The notes beneath the pieces are model-generated. The model was not told the DNA's origin and ran no database searches. It worked only from the letters and a program-made list of their open reading frames with translations. From Microcoleus sp. AS-A8 (GTDB lineage: Bacteria > Cyanobacteriota > Cyanobacteriia > Cyanobacteriales > Coleofasciculaceae), in the NCBI GenBank assembly GCA_039962225.1, contig JAMPKV010000010.1:186001-250000 (forward strand): 64,000 bases of DNA, written 5' to 3'. Shown here piece after piece: positions 15,830-24,622 of the stretch. The position numbers and the translations under genes are program-made. Numbering within the stretch: the stretch's first letter is position 1; each line of letters begins with the position of its first letter.

Positions 15830-17011
15830 ATGCGTGTAATTCTTATGACTGGCAAAGGCGGAGTCGGCAAGACTTCTGTTGCCGCTGCTACGGGACTCCG
15901 TTGTGCTGAACTGGGTTATCGAACACTCGTTCTCAGTACCGACCCCGCTCACTCTCTGGCAGATAGCTTTGATCTCGAACTGAGCCATGAACCTCAATTA
16001 GTTCGTCCAAACCTGTGGGGAGCCGAACTCGATGCTCTAATGGAATTGGAAGGGAACTGGGGTGCTGTTAAGCGATATATTACCCAGGTTCTGCAAGCAC
16101 GGGGATTAGATGGCGTTCAGGCAGAAGAATTAGCCATTCTTCCCGGCATGGATGAGATTTTCGGACTCGTGCGGATGAAACGTCATTATGACGAAAATGA
16201 GTACGACGTTTTGATTATTGACTCTGCTCCTACGGGTACAGCTTTGCGATTACTCAGCTTACCGGAAGTTAGTGGTTGGTATATGCGCCGCTTTTACAAG
16301 CCGCTACAAAGTATATCGGTGGCACTGAGGCCATTGGTTGAACCCTTTTGGAAACCGATTGCGGGTTTTTCCTTACCTGATAAAGAGGTGATGAATGCTC
16401 CATATGAGTTCTACGAGCAAATTGAAGCACTAGAGAAGATACTCACGGACAACACCCAAACGTCGGTGCGTTTAGTCACTAATCCCGAAAAAATGGTGAT
16501 TAAAGAATCGTTACGCGCTCATGCCTATTTGAGCTTGTACAACGTCGCCACCGATTTAGTCATCGCCAATCGGATTATTCCCGACCAAGTGACTGACCCC
16601 TTCTTTCAGCGCTGGAAGGAAAATCAACAGCAGCACCGCCAGGAAATTCATGAAAACTTCCATCCACTACCGGTGAAAGAAGTTCCCCTCTATTCCGAAG
16701 AGATGTGTGGTCTAGAGGCTTTGGAGCGGCTGAAGGAAACACTCTATGCTTCAGAAGACCCTACTCAGGTCTATTACAAGGAAAATACAATTAGGGTGGT
16801 ACAAAACGACAATCAATACAGTCTGGAACTCTACCTACCCGGTATCCCAAAAGACCAAATCCAGCTAACCAAAACGGGCGATGAACTCAACGTGCGAATT
16901 GGCAATCATCGACGTAACTTAGTGCTCCCTCAAGCCTTAGCCGCCTTGCAACCTTCTGGAGCCAAGATGGAGGAAGATTATCTCAAAATTAAGTTTGCTG
17001 CTAGTGTCTAA
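15830..17011 (+). CDS. Get3/ArsA-type ATPase with C-terminal HSP20-like domain
   Basis: A 393-residue deviant-Walker ATPase: [15 protein letters not shown] (residues 8-22), switch I region [13 protein letters not shown] (about 37-49), [16 protein letters not shown] (about 126-141). The C-terminal 80 residues (from [11 protein letters not shown]) form an alpha-crystallin-like beta-sandwich ([15 protein letters not shown]), the ArsA_HSP20 arrangement found in cyanobacterial and plastid homologues. TRC40/Get3 proteins target tail-anchored membrane proteins; cyanobacterial members have not been tied to arsenite. The Get3 CxxC zinc pair is absent. It appears intact, with normal length. Confidence 0.88.
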   Translation: MRVILMTGKGGVGKTSVAAATGLRCAELGYRTLVLSTDPAHSLADSFDLELSHEPQLVRPNLWGAELDALMELEGNWGAVKRYITQVLQARGLDGVQAEELAILPGMDEIFGLVRMKRHYDENEYDVLIIDSAPTGTALRLLSLPEVSGWYMRRFYKPLQSISVALRPLVEPFWKPIAGFSLPDKEVMNAPYEFYEQIEALEKILTDNTQTSVRLVTNPEKMVIKESLRAHAYLSLYNVATDLVIANRIIPDQVTDPFFQRWKENQQQHRQEIHENFHPLPVKEVPLYSEEMCGLEALERLKETLYASEDPTQVYYKENTIRVVQNDNQYSLELYLPGIPKDQIQLTKTGDELNVRIGNHRRNLVLPQALAALQPSGAKMEEDYLKIKFAASV

Positions 17012-17328
17012 GGGGTAGTTTGGCAAAGCTAAGCGATCGCATCAAGCGGGATTCAGCAGCCTTCAGTGAACCTCTGGGGAAATGTTGTTGTAGGGGTACG
17101 ATATCATCGTGCCCTTATTCTATAAGTTTTTATTATCTCACACTCACGGCAAAATGTAGAACTCTGGGTAGAACTTCCCTGATTCAACAAGACTCTTGTT
17201 AGCATTGGTATAGCTTAGCGTGAATTTATGGTTACAAAAATCCCATTTAATTTGTATTAATGTATACTTATATTTAATAAAAACAAAAAAATGAAATAAT
17301 TCTCTAAATTGAGAGGCAAATAACAGGC
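17012..17328. other. Spacer upstream of the ABC1 kinase gene
   Basis: A 317-base gap that becomes AT-rich from about 17230 (TGTATACTTATATTTAATAAAAAC), where a promoter for the kinase gene is expected. A HIP1 octamer lies at 17034. No hairpin or small gene was seen. Confidence 0.4.
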
Positions 17329-19050
17329 GTGAGTCAGCTAAACCAAGTTTTTCCTGCTCAGGGGTTGAGGGAACCACTCAGACGCTACGACGCAAAAACG
17401 ATCAGACGATATTACCGCTCCCGACCTTGGGCAGGCATTGGTCGTGCCCTCACCATCATCTGGTCTTTTGCCACATTCATTTTCAGTCTCAAATGGGATG
17501 ACTGGCGTAATCAAACAGAGCGTAACAAGTTTAAACGAGCCGCTCAGCTCCGGCAAATCCTCACTCGCCTAGGGCCAACCTTTATTAAAGTGGGGCAAGC
17601 TCTCTCCACACGCCCTGACTTAGTGCGGAAAGACTTTTTAGACGAACTAATTAAGTTACAAGACCAACTACCGCCCTTTGATAATGCTCTCGCCTTCTCA
17701 ATCATTGAAGCCGAGTTGGGACAACCTGTAACAGAATTATTTAGCGAAATTTCCTCCAACCCGGTTGCCGCCGCCAGTCTCGGACAAGTGTATCGAGCTT
17801 TTCTGCACACTGGCGAAGAAGTGGCAGTTAAGGTGCAGCGCCCGAATTTGCTCCCGACTCTAACCTTAGACCTTTATTTGATGCGCTGGGCAGCGGGTTG
17901 GCTTTCTCCCTGGCTACCCCTGAATTTAGGGCATGACCTGACGTTAATTGTTGATGAATTCGGCATCAAATTATTTGAAGAAATCGATTACATTAACGAA
18001 GGACGCAACGCGGAAAAATTTGCCCACAACTTCCGCGATGATTCAACGGTCAAAGTCCCCCTGATTTACTGGCGCTACAGTACTGTGCGAGTCCTCACTT
18101 TAGAGTGGATTCATGGCTTTAAGTTAACGGATACCGCTAGTATTCGCGCCGCTGGACTGGATCGCGACCAAATCATTCAAGTCGGTGTGATTTCGGGTCT
18201 GCGTCAACTATTGGAACATGGCTTTTTCCATGCCGATCCGCATCCTGGCAACCTGTTTGCCCTACCGGATGGGCGCATGGCGTATATTGACTTTGGCATG
18301 ATGGATCAGCTAGAGCAATATACAAAAGAAACGATCGCCGCATCCATCGTTCATCTGATTAATAAAGACTACACTGAATTAGCGAAGAACTTTGTCAAAC
18401 TCGGCTTTTTAACCCCAGATACAGATATTACGCCCATTATTCCAGCCTTAGAAGTGGTGCTGGGAGAAGCGATGGGTGAAAGTGTGCGGAACTTCAACTT
18501 CAAAACCATTACCGATCAATTCTCGGAGTTGATGTACGACTATCCGTTCCGTGTACCCGCGAAGTTTGCTTTAATTATCCGTTCGTTGGTGACTCAAGAA
18601 GGCTTAGCGCTAACGTTGAATCCTAATTTCAAAATCGTTGAGGTATCTTACCCCTATGTGGCGCGGCGTCTGCTTACGGGTGAATCCCCAGAAATGCGGC
18701 GGCATCTGATTGAAGTATTGTTCAAAGATGAGAAATTCCAATGGGAGCGGTTGGAGAATATGATTGCGATCGCTCGTTCTGACAACAACTTCGATTTACT
18801 ACCCACGGCTCAATTAGGGTTGCAGTTTCTTCTCTCCGAAGAAGGTCAGTTTTTGCGGCGTCAACTTCTTCTCGCGTTAACTGAAGATGACCGACTCCAC
18901 ACACAAGAAGTTCAACGTCTTTGGAATTTGGTTAAAGATGACTTGAAACCAGGGCGTTTGTTCAATGTAGCTTTGAATTCTCTGACTGAACTTTCCATCG
19001 AAGGCGTAGCCTCAATTTTACCGCTGGCTACTATCCTGAAAAGTGAATAG
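17329..19050 (+). CDS. ABC1/AarF/UbiB family atypical kinase
   Basis: A 573-residue ABC1 family protein starting at GTG 17329. Diagnostic motifs are TFIKVGQALSTRPDL (KxGQ), the alanine-rich loop AAASLGQVYRA replacing the usual glycine loop, VAVKVQRP, ELIDYINEGRNAE-type ExD, HADPHPGNLF and YIDFGMM. The C-terminus has hydrophobic helices (LLVTQEGLALTLNP, LEHGFF). Family members control ubiquinone or plastoquinone and prenylquinone metabolism in membranes; cyanobacteria carry several paralogues. It is monocistronic here as far as can be seen. The exact paralogue is not resolvable by reading. Confidence 0.92.
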   Translation: MSQLNQVFPAQGLREPLRRYDAKTIRRYYRSRPWAGIGRALTIIWSFATFIFSLKWDDWRNQTERNKFKRAAQLRQILTRLGPTFIKVGQALSTRPDLVRKDFLDELIKLQDQLPPFDNALAFSIIEAELGQPVTELFSEISSNPVAAASLGQVYRAFLHTGEEVAVKVQRPNLLPTLTLDLYLMRWAAGWLSPWLPLNLGHDLTLIVDEFGIKLFEEIDYINEGRNAEKFAHNFRDDSTVKVPLIYWRYSTVRVLTLEWIHGFKLTDTASIRAAGLDRDQIIQVGVISGLRQLLEHGFFHADPHPGNLFALPDGRMAYIDFGMMDQLEQYTKETIAASIVHLINKDYTELAKNFVKLGFLTPDTDITPIIPALEVVLGEAMGESVRNFNFKTITDQFSELMYDYPFRVPAKFALIIRSLVTQEGLALTLNPNFKIVEVSYPYVARRLLTGESPEMRRHLIEVLFKDEKFQWERLENMIAIARSDNNFDLLPTAQLGLQFLLSEEGQFLRRQLLLALTEDDRLHTQEVQRLWNLVKDDLKPGRLFNVALNSLTELSIEGVASILPLATILKSE

Positions 19051-19331
19051 TTGTTATTTTCGACAGCAAAGAAGCAAGGGGTGTTAACAGCCTCTGTTTC
19101 TTCATCTATGCATCCTCTTTTTATTAACAATCAAATCGGGCTACGAGAGACATTCATTAACATAACTCCGCCTCTCCCCTGCCCCCAATCTCTCCCTCCT
19201 CCAATCCCTCACTCATGTTTTTTAAGAGGAGATTTCGGATAGGCTATTAGTAGCTGATCAAGGCTGAGTCATCGTACCCTTTGTGTTTTAAAATCTGTCC
19301 GTATCTTCCTGAATACTAATAGGAGTGCTTC

Positions 19332-19703
19332 GTGTATAGCTTTCCAGAACCGCCATATTTTTTGTTGATTTTCGGTTTGTTTGCTGGCCTGACCTCTGGT
19401 GCCGCGTTTGAAGCTACGCTTAAACAAAAAGTCCGAGAATGGTCGAAAAACCGTTCCACGCGTACCCTAGCTCAAATGAAAGGCGTCCAGTTACAAATGC
19501 CGTTTCTGGGAATTGGAGCTGGAATTTGTGTCTTTCTCGCGGCTGGATTAGAGATATTTGGCTTTCCCTGGTGGTTGTCGTATTCTATCTCGCTACCTCT
19601 CACGCTATTTATTAGCCTCCTCGTTTGGTCGCAATTGGGTAAACTTTTGAATCAATTAGAGCAAGGTGGCTCAAAAGCCTTAGATTTAGATTCAATCACT
19701 TAA
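19332..19703 (+). CDS. Conserved small membrane protein
   Basis: A 123-residue protein starting at GTG 19332, eight bases after AGGAG. Three hydrophobic segments are visible: about 8-27, about 55-75 and about 78-98. A basic soluble loop LKQKVREWSKNRSTRTLAQMK lies between the first two. I do not recognise the family, although the pattern resembles conserved cyanobacterial inner-membrane proteins of unknown function. A 281-base region of C/T-rich sequence separates it from the kinase gene, so it likely has its own promoter. No catalytic motif is evident. Confidence 0.65.
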   Translation: MYSFPEPPYFLLIFGLFAGLTSGAAFEATLKQKVREWSKNRSTRTLAQMKGVQLQMPFLGIGAGICVFLAAGLEIFGFPWWLSYSISLPLTLFISLLVWSQLGKLLNQLEQGGSKALDLDSIT

Positions 19704-20010
19704 TCAATAGCCGATTACAGCTCACCTTCTGCACCCTCAACCAACAGTTACTCTGGAAACATAGCAGTTCTCAGTTGTATGGAGTACATCAGAATAACCT
19801 AACCCCCTACCTCGTCATCCTCACATAAGAGTTCCGGTCGCTCCGGTTCCTACCTCTCCCGACGCCTCTCCTACAAGGAGAGGGAAAAGGAATAATGTTT
19901 TTAACTGGAAGGGGAGTAAGAATCAAAGCCTCTCTCCTTTTAGGAGAGAGGTTTTCCAGAGAGGTCACAAGAGTGTACATAATGCCATCGAGAAGGGCTA
20001 TAGTAACCTG
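19704..20010. repeat. Palindromic repeat cluster between convergent genes
   Basis: This gap contains a diverged copy of the repeat family found in the GH3 gene (TTCCGGT and CTCTCCTACAAGGAGAG, about 19830-19885). It also contains a perfect 10-base stem with a 3-base loop at 19929-19951 (CCTCTCTCCT/AGGAGAGAGG) followed by TTTT, which could end transcription of the upstream gene. Confidence 0.65.
19929..19955 (+). terminator. Hairpin plus T-run
   Basis: A perfect 10-bp stem (19929-19938 with 19942-19951), TTT loop, then TTTT at 19952-19955. It lies 226 bases beyond the small membrane protein gene and is built from repeat DNA, so terminator function is possible but not certain. Confidence 0.45.
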
Positions 20011-20478
20011 TTAGGGTGTGGAATGTGGGTTGCTTCTCTCACTAGTGTTGGCAGAACGAAACGCCTCAATTTGATCAATTTTTGCCATTAGCGCGATGTA
20101 GGAGGGGGCGCTATAGCAGCAATTCGTCATCGGATCGAATGCTTGCCAATTTTGTGCTTGGCAAATAAACCAATCTCGATATTTTCCGTTGCCATCAAAG
20201 TCGCCTTCCAGCATCATCCAGTCGCCCCCCAATGCAAAACCCGCATTGAGTTTTTCCAGTTCAGGATAGAGCCATTCTTTTAACTGCTGTAAATCCCAAA
20301 AGACGCCCGGATGCCAGTAATCGCTCAGGCAGCTAGAAACTTCGACTCGATAACCCTGCTCAACTCGATAAATCCGGGCTTCAATGTCATCTAGAGGAAT
20401 AACCTGAACAACTCTTGTATTCACTTGTGCAACATCCACTCGTTTCTCTAGGATAGAGCTTTCAAGTTTCCTCGCCAC
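20011..20478 (-). CDS. Unknown protein coupled to the ABC permease
   Basis: I do not recognise this family. The open frame extends to 20688, but its first 70 residues are only the permease gene in another frame. GTG 20478 (155 residues, overlapping the permease stop) or GTG 20439 are the likely starts. Visible features are VVQVIPLDDIEARIYRVEQG, LSDYWHPGVFWDLQQLKEWL, a D-x-D-G-N-x-K segment (EGDFDGNGKYRDWF) that could be a calcium loop, and FDPMTNCCYSAPSYIALMAK. It appears soluble. The overlap suggests translation coupling with the permease; a role in the same transport process cannot be claimed. Confidence 0.6.
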   Translation of the reverse strand: MARKLESSILEKRVDVAQVNTRVVQVIPLDDIEARIYRVEQGYRVEVSSCLSDYWHPGVFWDLQQLKEWLYPELEKLNAGFALGGDWMMLEGDFDGNGKYRDWFICQAQNWQAFDPMTNCCYSAPSYIALMAKIDQIEAFRSANTSERSNPHSTP

Positions 20479-21358
20479 TCGTTTTGAGTTGTAGATAAAC
20501 CAGCACCAGTGTAAAGCTGAGCAACACTGTAGCCGCAGCAGCAGCGTAGCCAAAATCAAACAGAGCAAAGGCTTGTTCGTAAATGTAGTAAACCAGTACA
20601 TTGGTGGAGTTAAGAGGCCCACCGCCCGTGATGATATAAACCTGCTCGAAACTCCGTAACGTAAAAATTGCTGTAGTAATGGTGGCAAAAATTAAGGTAG
20701 GCCGCAATCCTGGAAGGGTAATGTACCAGAATTTTTGCCAAGAATTCGCACCATCTAATTCAGCCGCTTCATAGCGACTCGGAGGAATGGCTTGGAGTCC
20801 TGCTAGGAATACCACCATGTTAAAACCGAGCTGTTTCCAACTGCTTAATAAAATCAGGATTGGCATAGCCCAAGTGGTACTGCCTAGCCAGGGAATCGAT
20901 GCAAAACCCAGAGAATTTAGCAATGCATTCATGGGGCCTTCGGTTTGAAAGAGCCAGCGAAACCCTAGTCCAACGGCGACTAGAGAGGTAATGGACGGAA
21001 TGAAATAAGCGGTTCGCAGCAGTCCCCGCAGAGCCAACGACTGATTTAGTAACACGGCTAATCCCAAGGGGATAATCAGACTGGGAAGGACGGTGGCAAG
21101 GGTGAAATAAAGGGTATTGCCGAGAACTTGCCAAAAATCGGGGTCGAGTACTAGGCGGAGATAGTTTCTCAAACCGACCCCATGGATACCTGTTGAGGTG
21201 AAACTTCCGGTAGTAAAGCTGAGGTAAACCAGATAAGCAATGGGCCACAGCAGGAATAATCCGAGGAGAAGCAGGGCGGGGGCTAAGAAAATCCAGGCGG
21301 CGATAGCATCATTATCTAGCCACTGATGCTGAGGGGAAGGCTTAGTATTATTCGTCAT
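20462..21358 (-). CDS. Carbohydrate ABC transporter permease, MalF/UgpA type
   Basis: A 298-residue inner-membrane permease with six hydrophobic segments and the EAA loop EAAELDGANSWQKFWYITLPGLRP that docks on the ATPase subunit. The N-terminal AIAAWIFLAPALLLLGLFLLWPIAY and LSFTTGS are typical of MalF/UgpA-type subunits for sugars or glycerol phosphate. Normal systems have a second permease, a binding protein and an ATPase; none of these is adjacent here (20011 gene on one side, divergent exoprotein gene on the other). It therefore depends on partners elsewhere. Sequence is intact. Confidence 0.92.
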   Translation of the reverse strand: MTNNTKPSPQHQWLDNDAIAAWIFLAPALLLLGLFLLWPIAYLVYLSFTTGSFTSTGIHGVGLRNYLRLVLDPDFWQVLGNTLYFTLATVLPSLIIPLGLAVLLNQSLALRGLLRTAYFIPSITSLVAVGLGFRWLFQTEGPMNALLNSLGFASIPWLGSTTWAMPILILLSSWKQLGFNMVVFLAGLQAIPPSRYEAAELDGANSWQKFWYITLPGLRPTLIFATITTAIFTLRSFEQVYIITGGGPLNSTNVLVYYIYEQAFALFDFGYAAAAATVLLSFTLVLVYLQLKTSGEET

Positions 21359-21706
21359 GGAATTAGTTATTTATTATCTGTTGAAGGAATAACAAGTGGC
21401 CAATGGATTAGCCGATGAGTAACTTTCGTTTAATTAATCTGAAGTTTTTTAATATAAACTTCCTGTAAGTCTTGATATTTTAGAAATAATTGCTATTTTT
21501 ACCTATATAATCCCTGTCCATCTACACGAGTGCTTCAAAAAGCTTAAAGGGTTATTTATCCGTATTTGAAACGCTTTTAACATTCCGTAAAACCTGAACG
21601 TTTCTCCACATTTTCCCCAATAGCTGATTAAAGAAATTTTATTAGACATTTATTGTCGATTTAGCCCCCATAGCGGTATTTATGACTCGATTACTTGAAA
21701 AACGCC
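21359..21706. promoter_or_regulatory. Divergent AT-rich promoter region
   Basis: A 348-base gap between divergent genes. A consensus -10 hexamer TATAAT lies at 21506-21511 on the plus strand without an obvious -35 at standard distance. It probably holds promoters for the permease (minus) and the exoprotein (plus); no operator is recognisable. Confidence 0.35.
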
Positions 21707-24196
21707 ATGTTGAAACAAACTTCTCTCAACACAATCTTCCAACTTGACGGCGGTTCTGAACCCGTTTCACTCGAATTTACCCTCAGCGATTCCGAAGCAG
21801 ATTTTGTCAATGAAGTCGGTGTTTTTGCAGTCGATGATGACTTAGGCACTATCGATGGTATAGCCCCCGGCACTCCAGAATACCTCGCTGCTGCCCTCGG
21901 TCGGAGAAACCTCATTTTCTCCGCCCTTGCCAACTCAACCTTTCCCAAATCAGTCTCCAAACGTCAACTTAGCTTTGAGAGCAACACGAGGCTAGGATTT
22001 TACCTGGTGTCGAACAGTACCACAGATAACGTCTTGGCTGATTTGGCAGCCGGACTTACCCCAGCGAATGTCTTTTTTGCCCATGCTAATGCCAATGCCA
22101 ATGGGTTCAACTATTCGCAAGTATTAGAATTTAACAGCAGCACCCTTACCCTAGCGTGGGAAGACCAGTTCGGAGGCGGTGACTTCGACCTCAACGACTT
22201 AGTGCTGAGAGTACAAGTAACGAATACCCCACCGACGCCAGAAACAGCGTTGCAAGGAGAGCGAGAACTTATTGATTTAGGCAGCAAGTCGGGTTTAATT
22301 CCTGTCAATATTGAGGTGAATCGAGACGCTGCCTTTAACAACAGCTTTGGATTTTATGCGATTGATGACTCCACAGGACGCATTGGCAATCTGAATCCAG
22401 GGGATGGTGGGTATGCCGAAGCCGCGATTAGAAATCGAGTGGACTACAGCCAAGGAATACTAGGGGAAGCACTGCTGGCACCTTTTTTCATTGCTAATAA
22501 CACTCCAGAAAACTTCCTTGCTCAAAACCCCTCCAATCAGCCGGAGCAGGAGTCATTGGCTTACTTTTCTTTTCTCAACGCCAACCCCGACGGCATTGAC
22601 CACATCCGCCTGCTAGGGGACAACACCTTTGCCTTTGAAGATTTATACGGTGGAGGGGATTTTGACTATAACGATTTAGTCATTCAGCTCAGTTTTACCA
22701 ACCCCAACAACCCAACAACGCCAACACCAACACCAACACCAACGCCAACACCAACGCCAACGCCAACGCCAACGCCAACGCCAACGCCAACGCCAACGCC
22801 AACTCCTGGTGAAATTCGAGGTACGGTGTGGAATGATATCAACGGGAATGGTTTACGCAACACGGGCGAACTGGGACTGACCGGCTGGACGGTCTTTCTA
22901 GACCAAAACCAGAATGGTCTGCTTGATGTGGGTGAACTATCCACCACGACAGACGCTAATGGGAATTATGCCTTCACGACCCTAATTCCAGGAACCTATA
23001 CGGTTGCTCAAGTGTTGCAAACGGGATGGCAGTCAACGTTTCCTGTTCCCAATCTTCAGACCGTTAACCTCAATGATGGTCAGAGTGTTACGGATGTTAA
23101 CGTTGGGAATCGTTCTATCTTAGAGCAACTCCAACTGACACTGACACCTCTAGTGACGGGGCTGACCAATCCACTCGATATTACTCATGCAGGTGATGGT
23201 AGCGATCGCATGTTTGTTGTAGAACAAGGAGGTCGCATCCGGATTATCCAAAATGGCAATTTGTCGGCGACGCCGTTCCTCGATATCTCCAATCGCATCA
23301 GTGCTGGAGGTGAACGTGGTTTACTGGGCTTGGCTTTCCCCCCTAACTACGCGAGTAAAGGTTACTTCTACGTCAACTACACCAATACAGTTGGCGATAC
23401 CGTGATAGCTCGCTATCGCCTCACCAACAATCCCAACGTCGCCGACCCCAATTCGGAAGAGATTATCTTAACGGTTCCACAGCCCTTCGCTAACCACAAT
23501 GGTGGACAACTAGCGTTTGGCCCGGATGGTTACCTCTACATTGCTCTAGGTGATGGAGGGGGTGCTGGAGACCCTCAAAACAATGCCCAGAACCCCCAAT
23601 CCTTGTTGGGTAAGATGCTACGCATTGATGTGGAATCGGGAGGAGTACCCTATGCTATCCCTGCCACTAATCCCTTTGTCGCGACCACCGACCCCAATAA
23701 CCTGTATCGTGATGAAATTTGGGCGCTGGGTTTGCGTAACCCTTGGCGTTTCTCCTTTGATCGCATAACGGGTGACCTTTTCATTGGCGATGTGGGACAG
23801 AATGCGATCGAAGAGATTGACTTTCAATCGGCGACTAGTCAGGGTGGCGAAAACTATGGCTGGAACATCATGGAAGGGTCTACTCGTTACAACAATAACC
23901 CTGGTGACATAACAGGCTTTGTAATCCCTGTAGCAGAGTACGACCATTCACTGGGAGAGTCTGTTACTGGTGGAATGGTGTACCGAGGTCTGAGTGAGCC
24001 GAGTCTGCAAGGCGTATATTTATACGGGGATTTCATTAGTGGACGCATCTGGGGGTTAAGGCCAAATAGTGCTGGATGGGAAAACGCGGTTCTTCTCGAT
24101 ACCCCTTACTTCATTTCTACCTTTGGCGAAGACCAAGCGGGTAACTTGTACCTGGCCGACTACACAAATGGCGGTATTTATAGCATTTCTGTTTAG
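21707..24196 (+). CDS. Modular exoprotein: two DUF4114 domains, TP-repeat linker, SdrD-like domain, PQQ-dependent sugar dehydrogenase
   Basis: About 829 residues from ATG 21707 (TTG 21695 is also open). Two DUF4114 domains end in the calcium-type motifs DFDLNDLV (about residue 160) and DFDYNDLV (about 320). A threonine-proline linker (about 334-366) leads to an SdrD B-like domain (VWNDINGNGLRNTGE, about 368-455). Residues about 478-828 form a six-bladed soluble aldose/sorbosone dehydrogenase with GLLGLAFPPNY, NHNGGQLAFGPDGYLY (the His is the catalytic base in soluble glucose dehydrogenase), GDGGGAGDPQNNAQNP and LGLRNPWRFSFD. No classical signal peptide is seen, so type I-like export is possible. 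It would oxidise sugars or surface glycans outside the cell if PQQ is available. Confidence 0.88.
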   Translation: MLKQTSLNTIFQLDGGSEPVSLEFTLSDSEADFVNEVGVFAVDDDLGTIDGIAPGTPEYLAAALGRRNLIFSALANSTFPKSVSKRQLSFESNTRLGFYLVSNSTTDNVLADLAAGLTPANVFFAHANANANGFNYSQVLEFNSSTLTLAWEDQFGGGDFDLNDLVLRVQVTNTPPTPETALQGERELIDLGSKSGLIPVNIEVNRDAAFNNSFGFYAIDDSTGRIGNLNPGDGGYAEAAIRNRVDYSQGILGEALLAPFFIANNTPENFLAQNPSNQPEQESLAYFSFLNANPDGIDHIRLLGDNTFAFEDLYGGGDFDYNDLVIQLSFTNPNNPTTPTPTPTPTPTPTPTPTPTPTPTPTPTPTPGEIRGTVWNDINGNGLRNTGELGLTGWTVFLDQNQNGLLDVGELSTTTDANGNYAFTTLIPGTYTVAQVLQTGWQSTFPVPNLQTVNLNDGQSVTDVNVGNRSILEQLQLTLTPLVTGLTNPLDITHAGDGSDRMFVVEQGGRIRIIQNGNLSATPFLDISNRISAGGERGLLGLAFPPNYASKGYFYVNYTNTVGDTVIARYRLTNNPNVADPNSEEIILTVPQPFANHNGGQLAFGPDGYLYIALGDGGGAGDPQNNAQNPQSLLGKMLRIDVESGGVPYAIPATNPFVATTDPNNLYRDEIWALGLRNPWRFSFDRITGDLFIGDVGQNAIEEIDFQSATSQGGENYGWNIMEGSTRYNNNPGDITGFVIPVAEYDHSLGESVTGGMVYRGLSEPSLQGVYLYGDFISGRIWGLRPNSAGWENAVLLDTPYFISTFGEDQAGNLYLADYTNGGIYSISV
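22721..22804 (+). repeat. Hexanucleotide microsatellite (CCAACR)14 coding for TP repeats
   Basis: Fourteen tandem CCAACA/CCAACG units inside the exoprotein gene code for the Thr-Pro linker. Unit length is a multiple of three, so slippage changes linker length without breaking the frame. Confidence 0.9.
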
Positions 24197-24622
24197 CGGT
24201 AACCCAGTATCCTGTTTGAAAAGGGTACATTACACCGCATTAACGCACCCTATAAATTAGGGTATTCGCTCTATTAAGATTCATGGCACTGACTTAAGAA
24301 TTTCTTAGCTCACCAAGGAACCCTTGTGCACCGGAGCTTTAGTGAGGAGGTCTGGGGGAGGCACGTGCGCTAACGCGCCCCGCTTCGCTATCGTCCCCCA
24401 CCGGAGCTTTAGTGAGGAGGGGGTTTGGGGGGAAACCCCCCAATCTGGGTTTTTCCAACAAACGATCACTTGTTCCTTAAGTCAGTGACATTCCTACCTA
24501 AGATAGTGCGATCGCATCATCCAGCAATAGCTTGTGAGAAAAACCTCGCCTTGTTCAGGAGCCGGTTTAATCGGGAATCGGCGATACTGGAGCAACCGAT
24601 AATATCCAGCTAATTCCGGAGA
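24197..24622. repeat. Repeat-rich intergenic region with duplicated 22-mer
   Basis: The same 22 bases occur at 24329-24350 and 24399-24420; 21 of them recur in reverse complement inside the GH3 gene. Between the copies is a GC-rich stretch with GTGCGCTAACGCGCC. After the second copy a hairpin (GGGTTT, G6, AAACCC; about 24418-24441) is formed. A REP-like TTAACGCACCCTA lies at about 24240. No gene is seen. Confidence 0.8.

Noticed and set aside
17020-17202. Short plus-strand ORF after the Get3-like gene
   Set aside because: Cys/Ser-rich, no family, starts on a HIP1 site; likely a chance open frame.
20479-20688. N-terminal extension of the unknown gene to 20688
   Set aside because: It is the permease coding region in another frame.
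22684-22947. Minus-strand ORF with a long Gly-Val repeat
   Set aside because: It is only the complement of the TP-coding microsatellite in the exoprotein gene.
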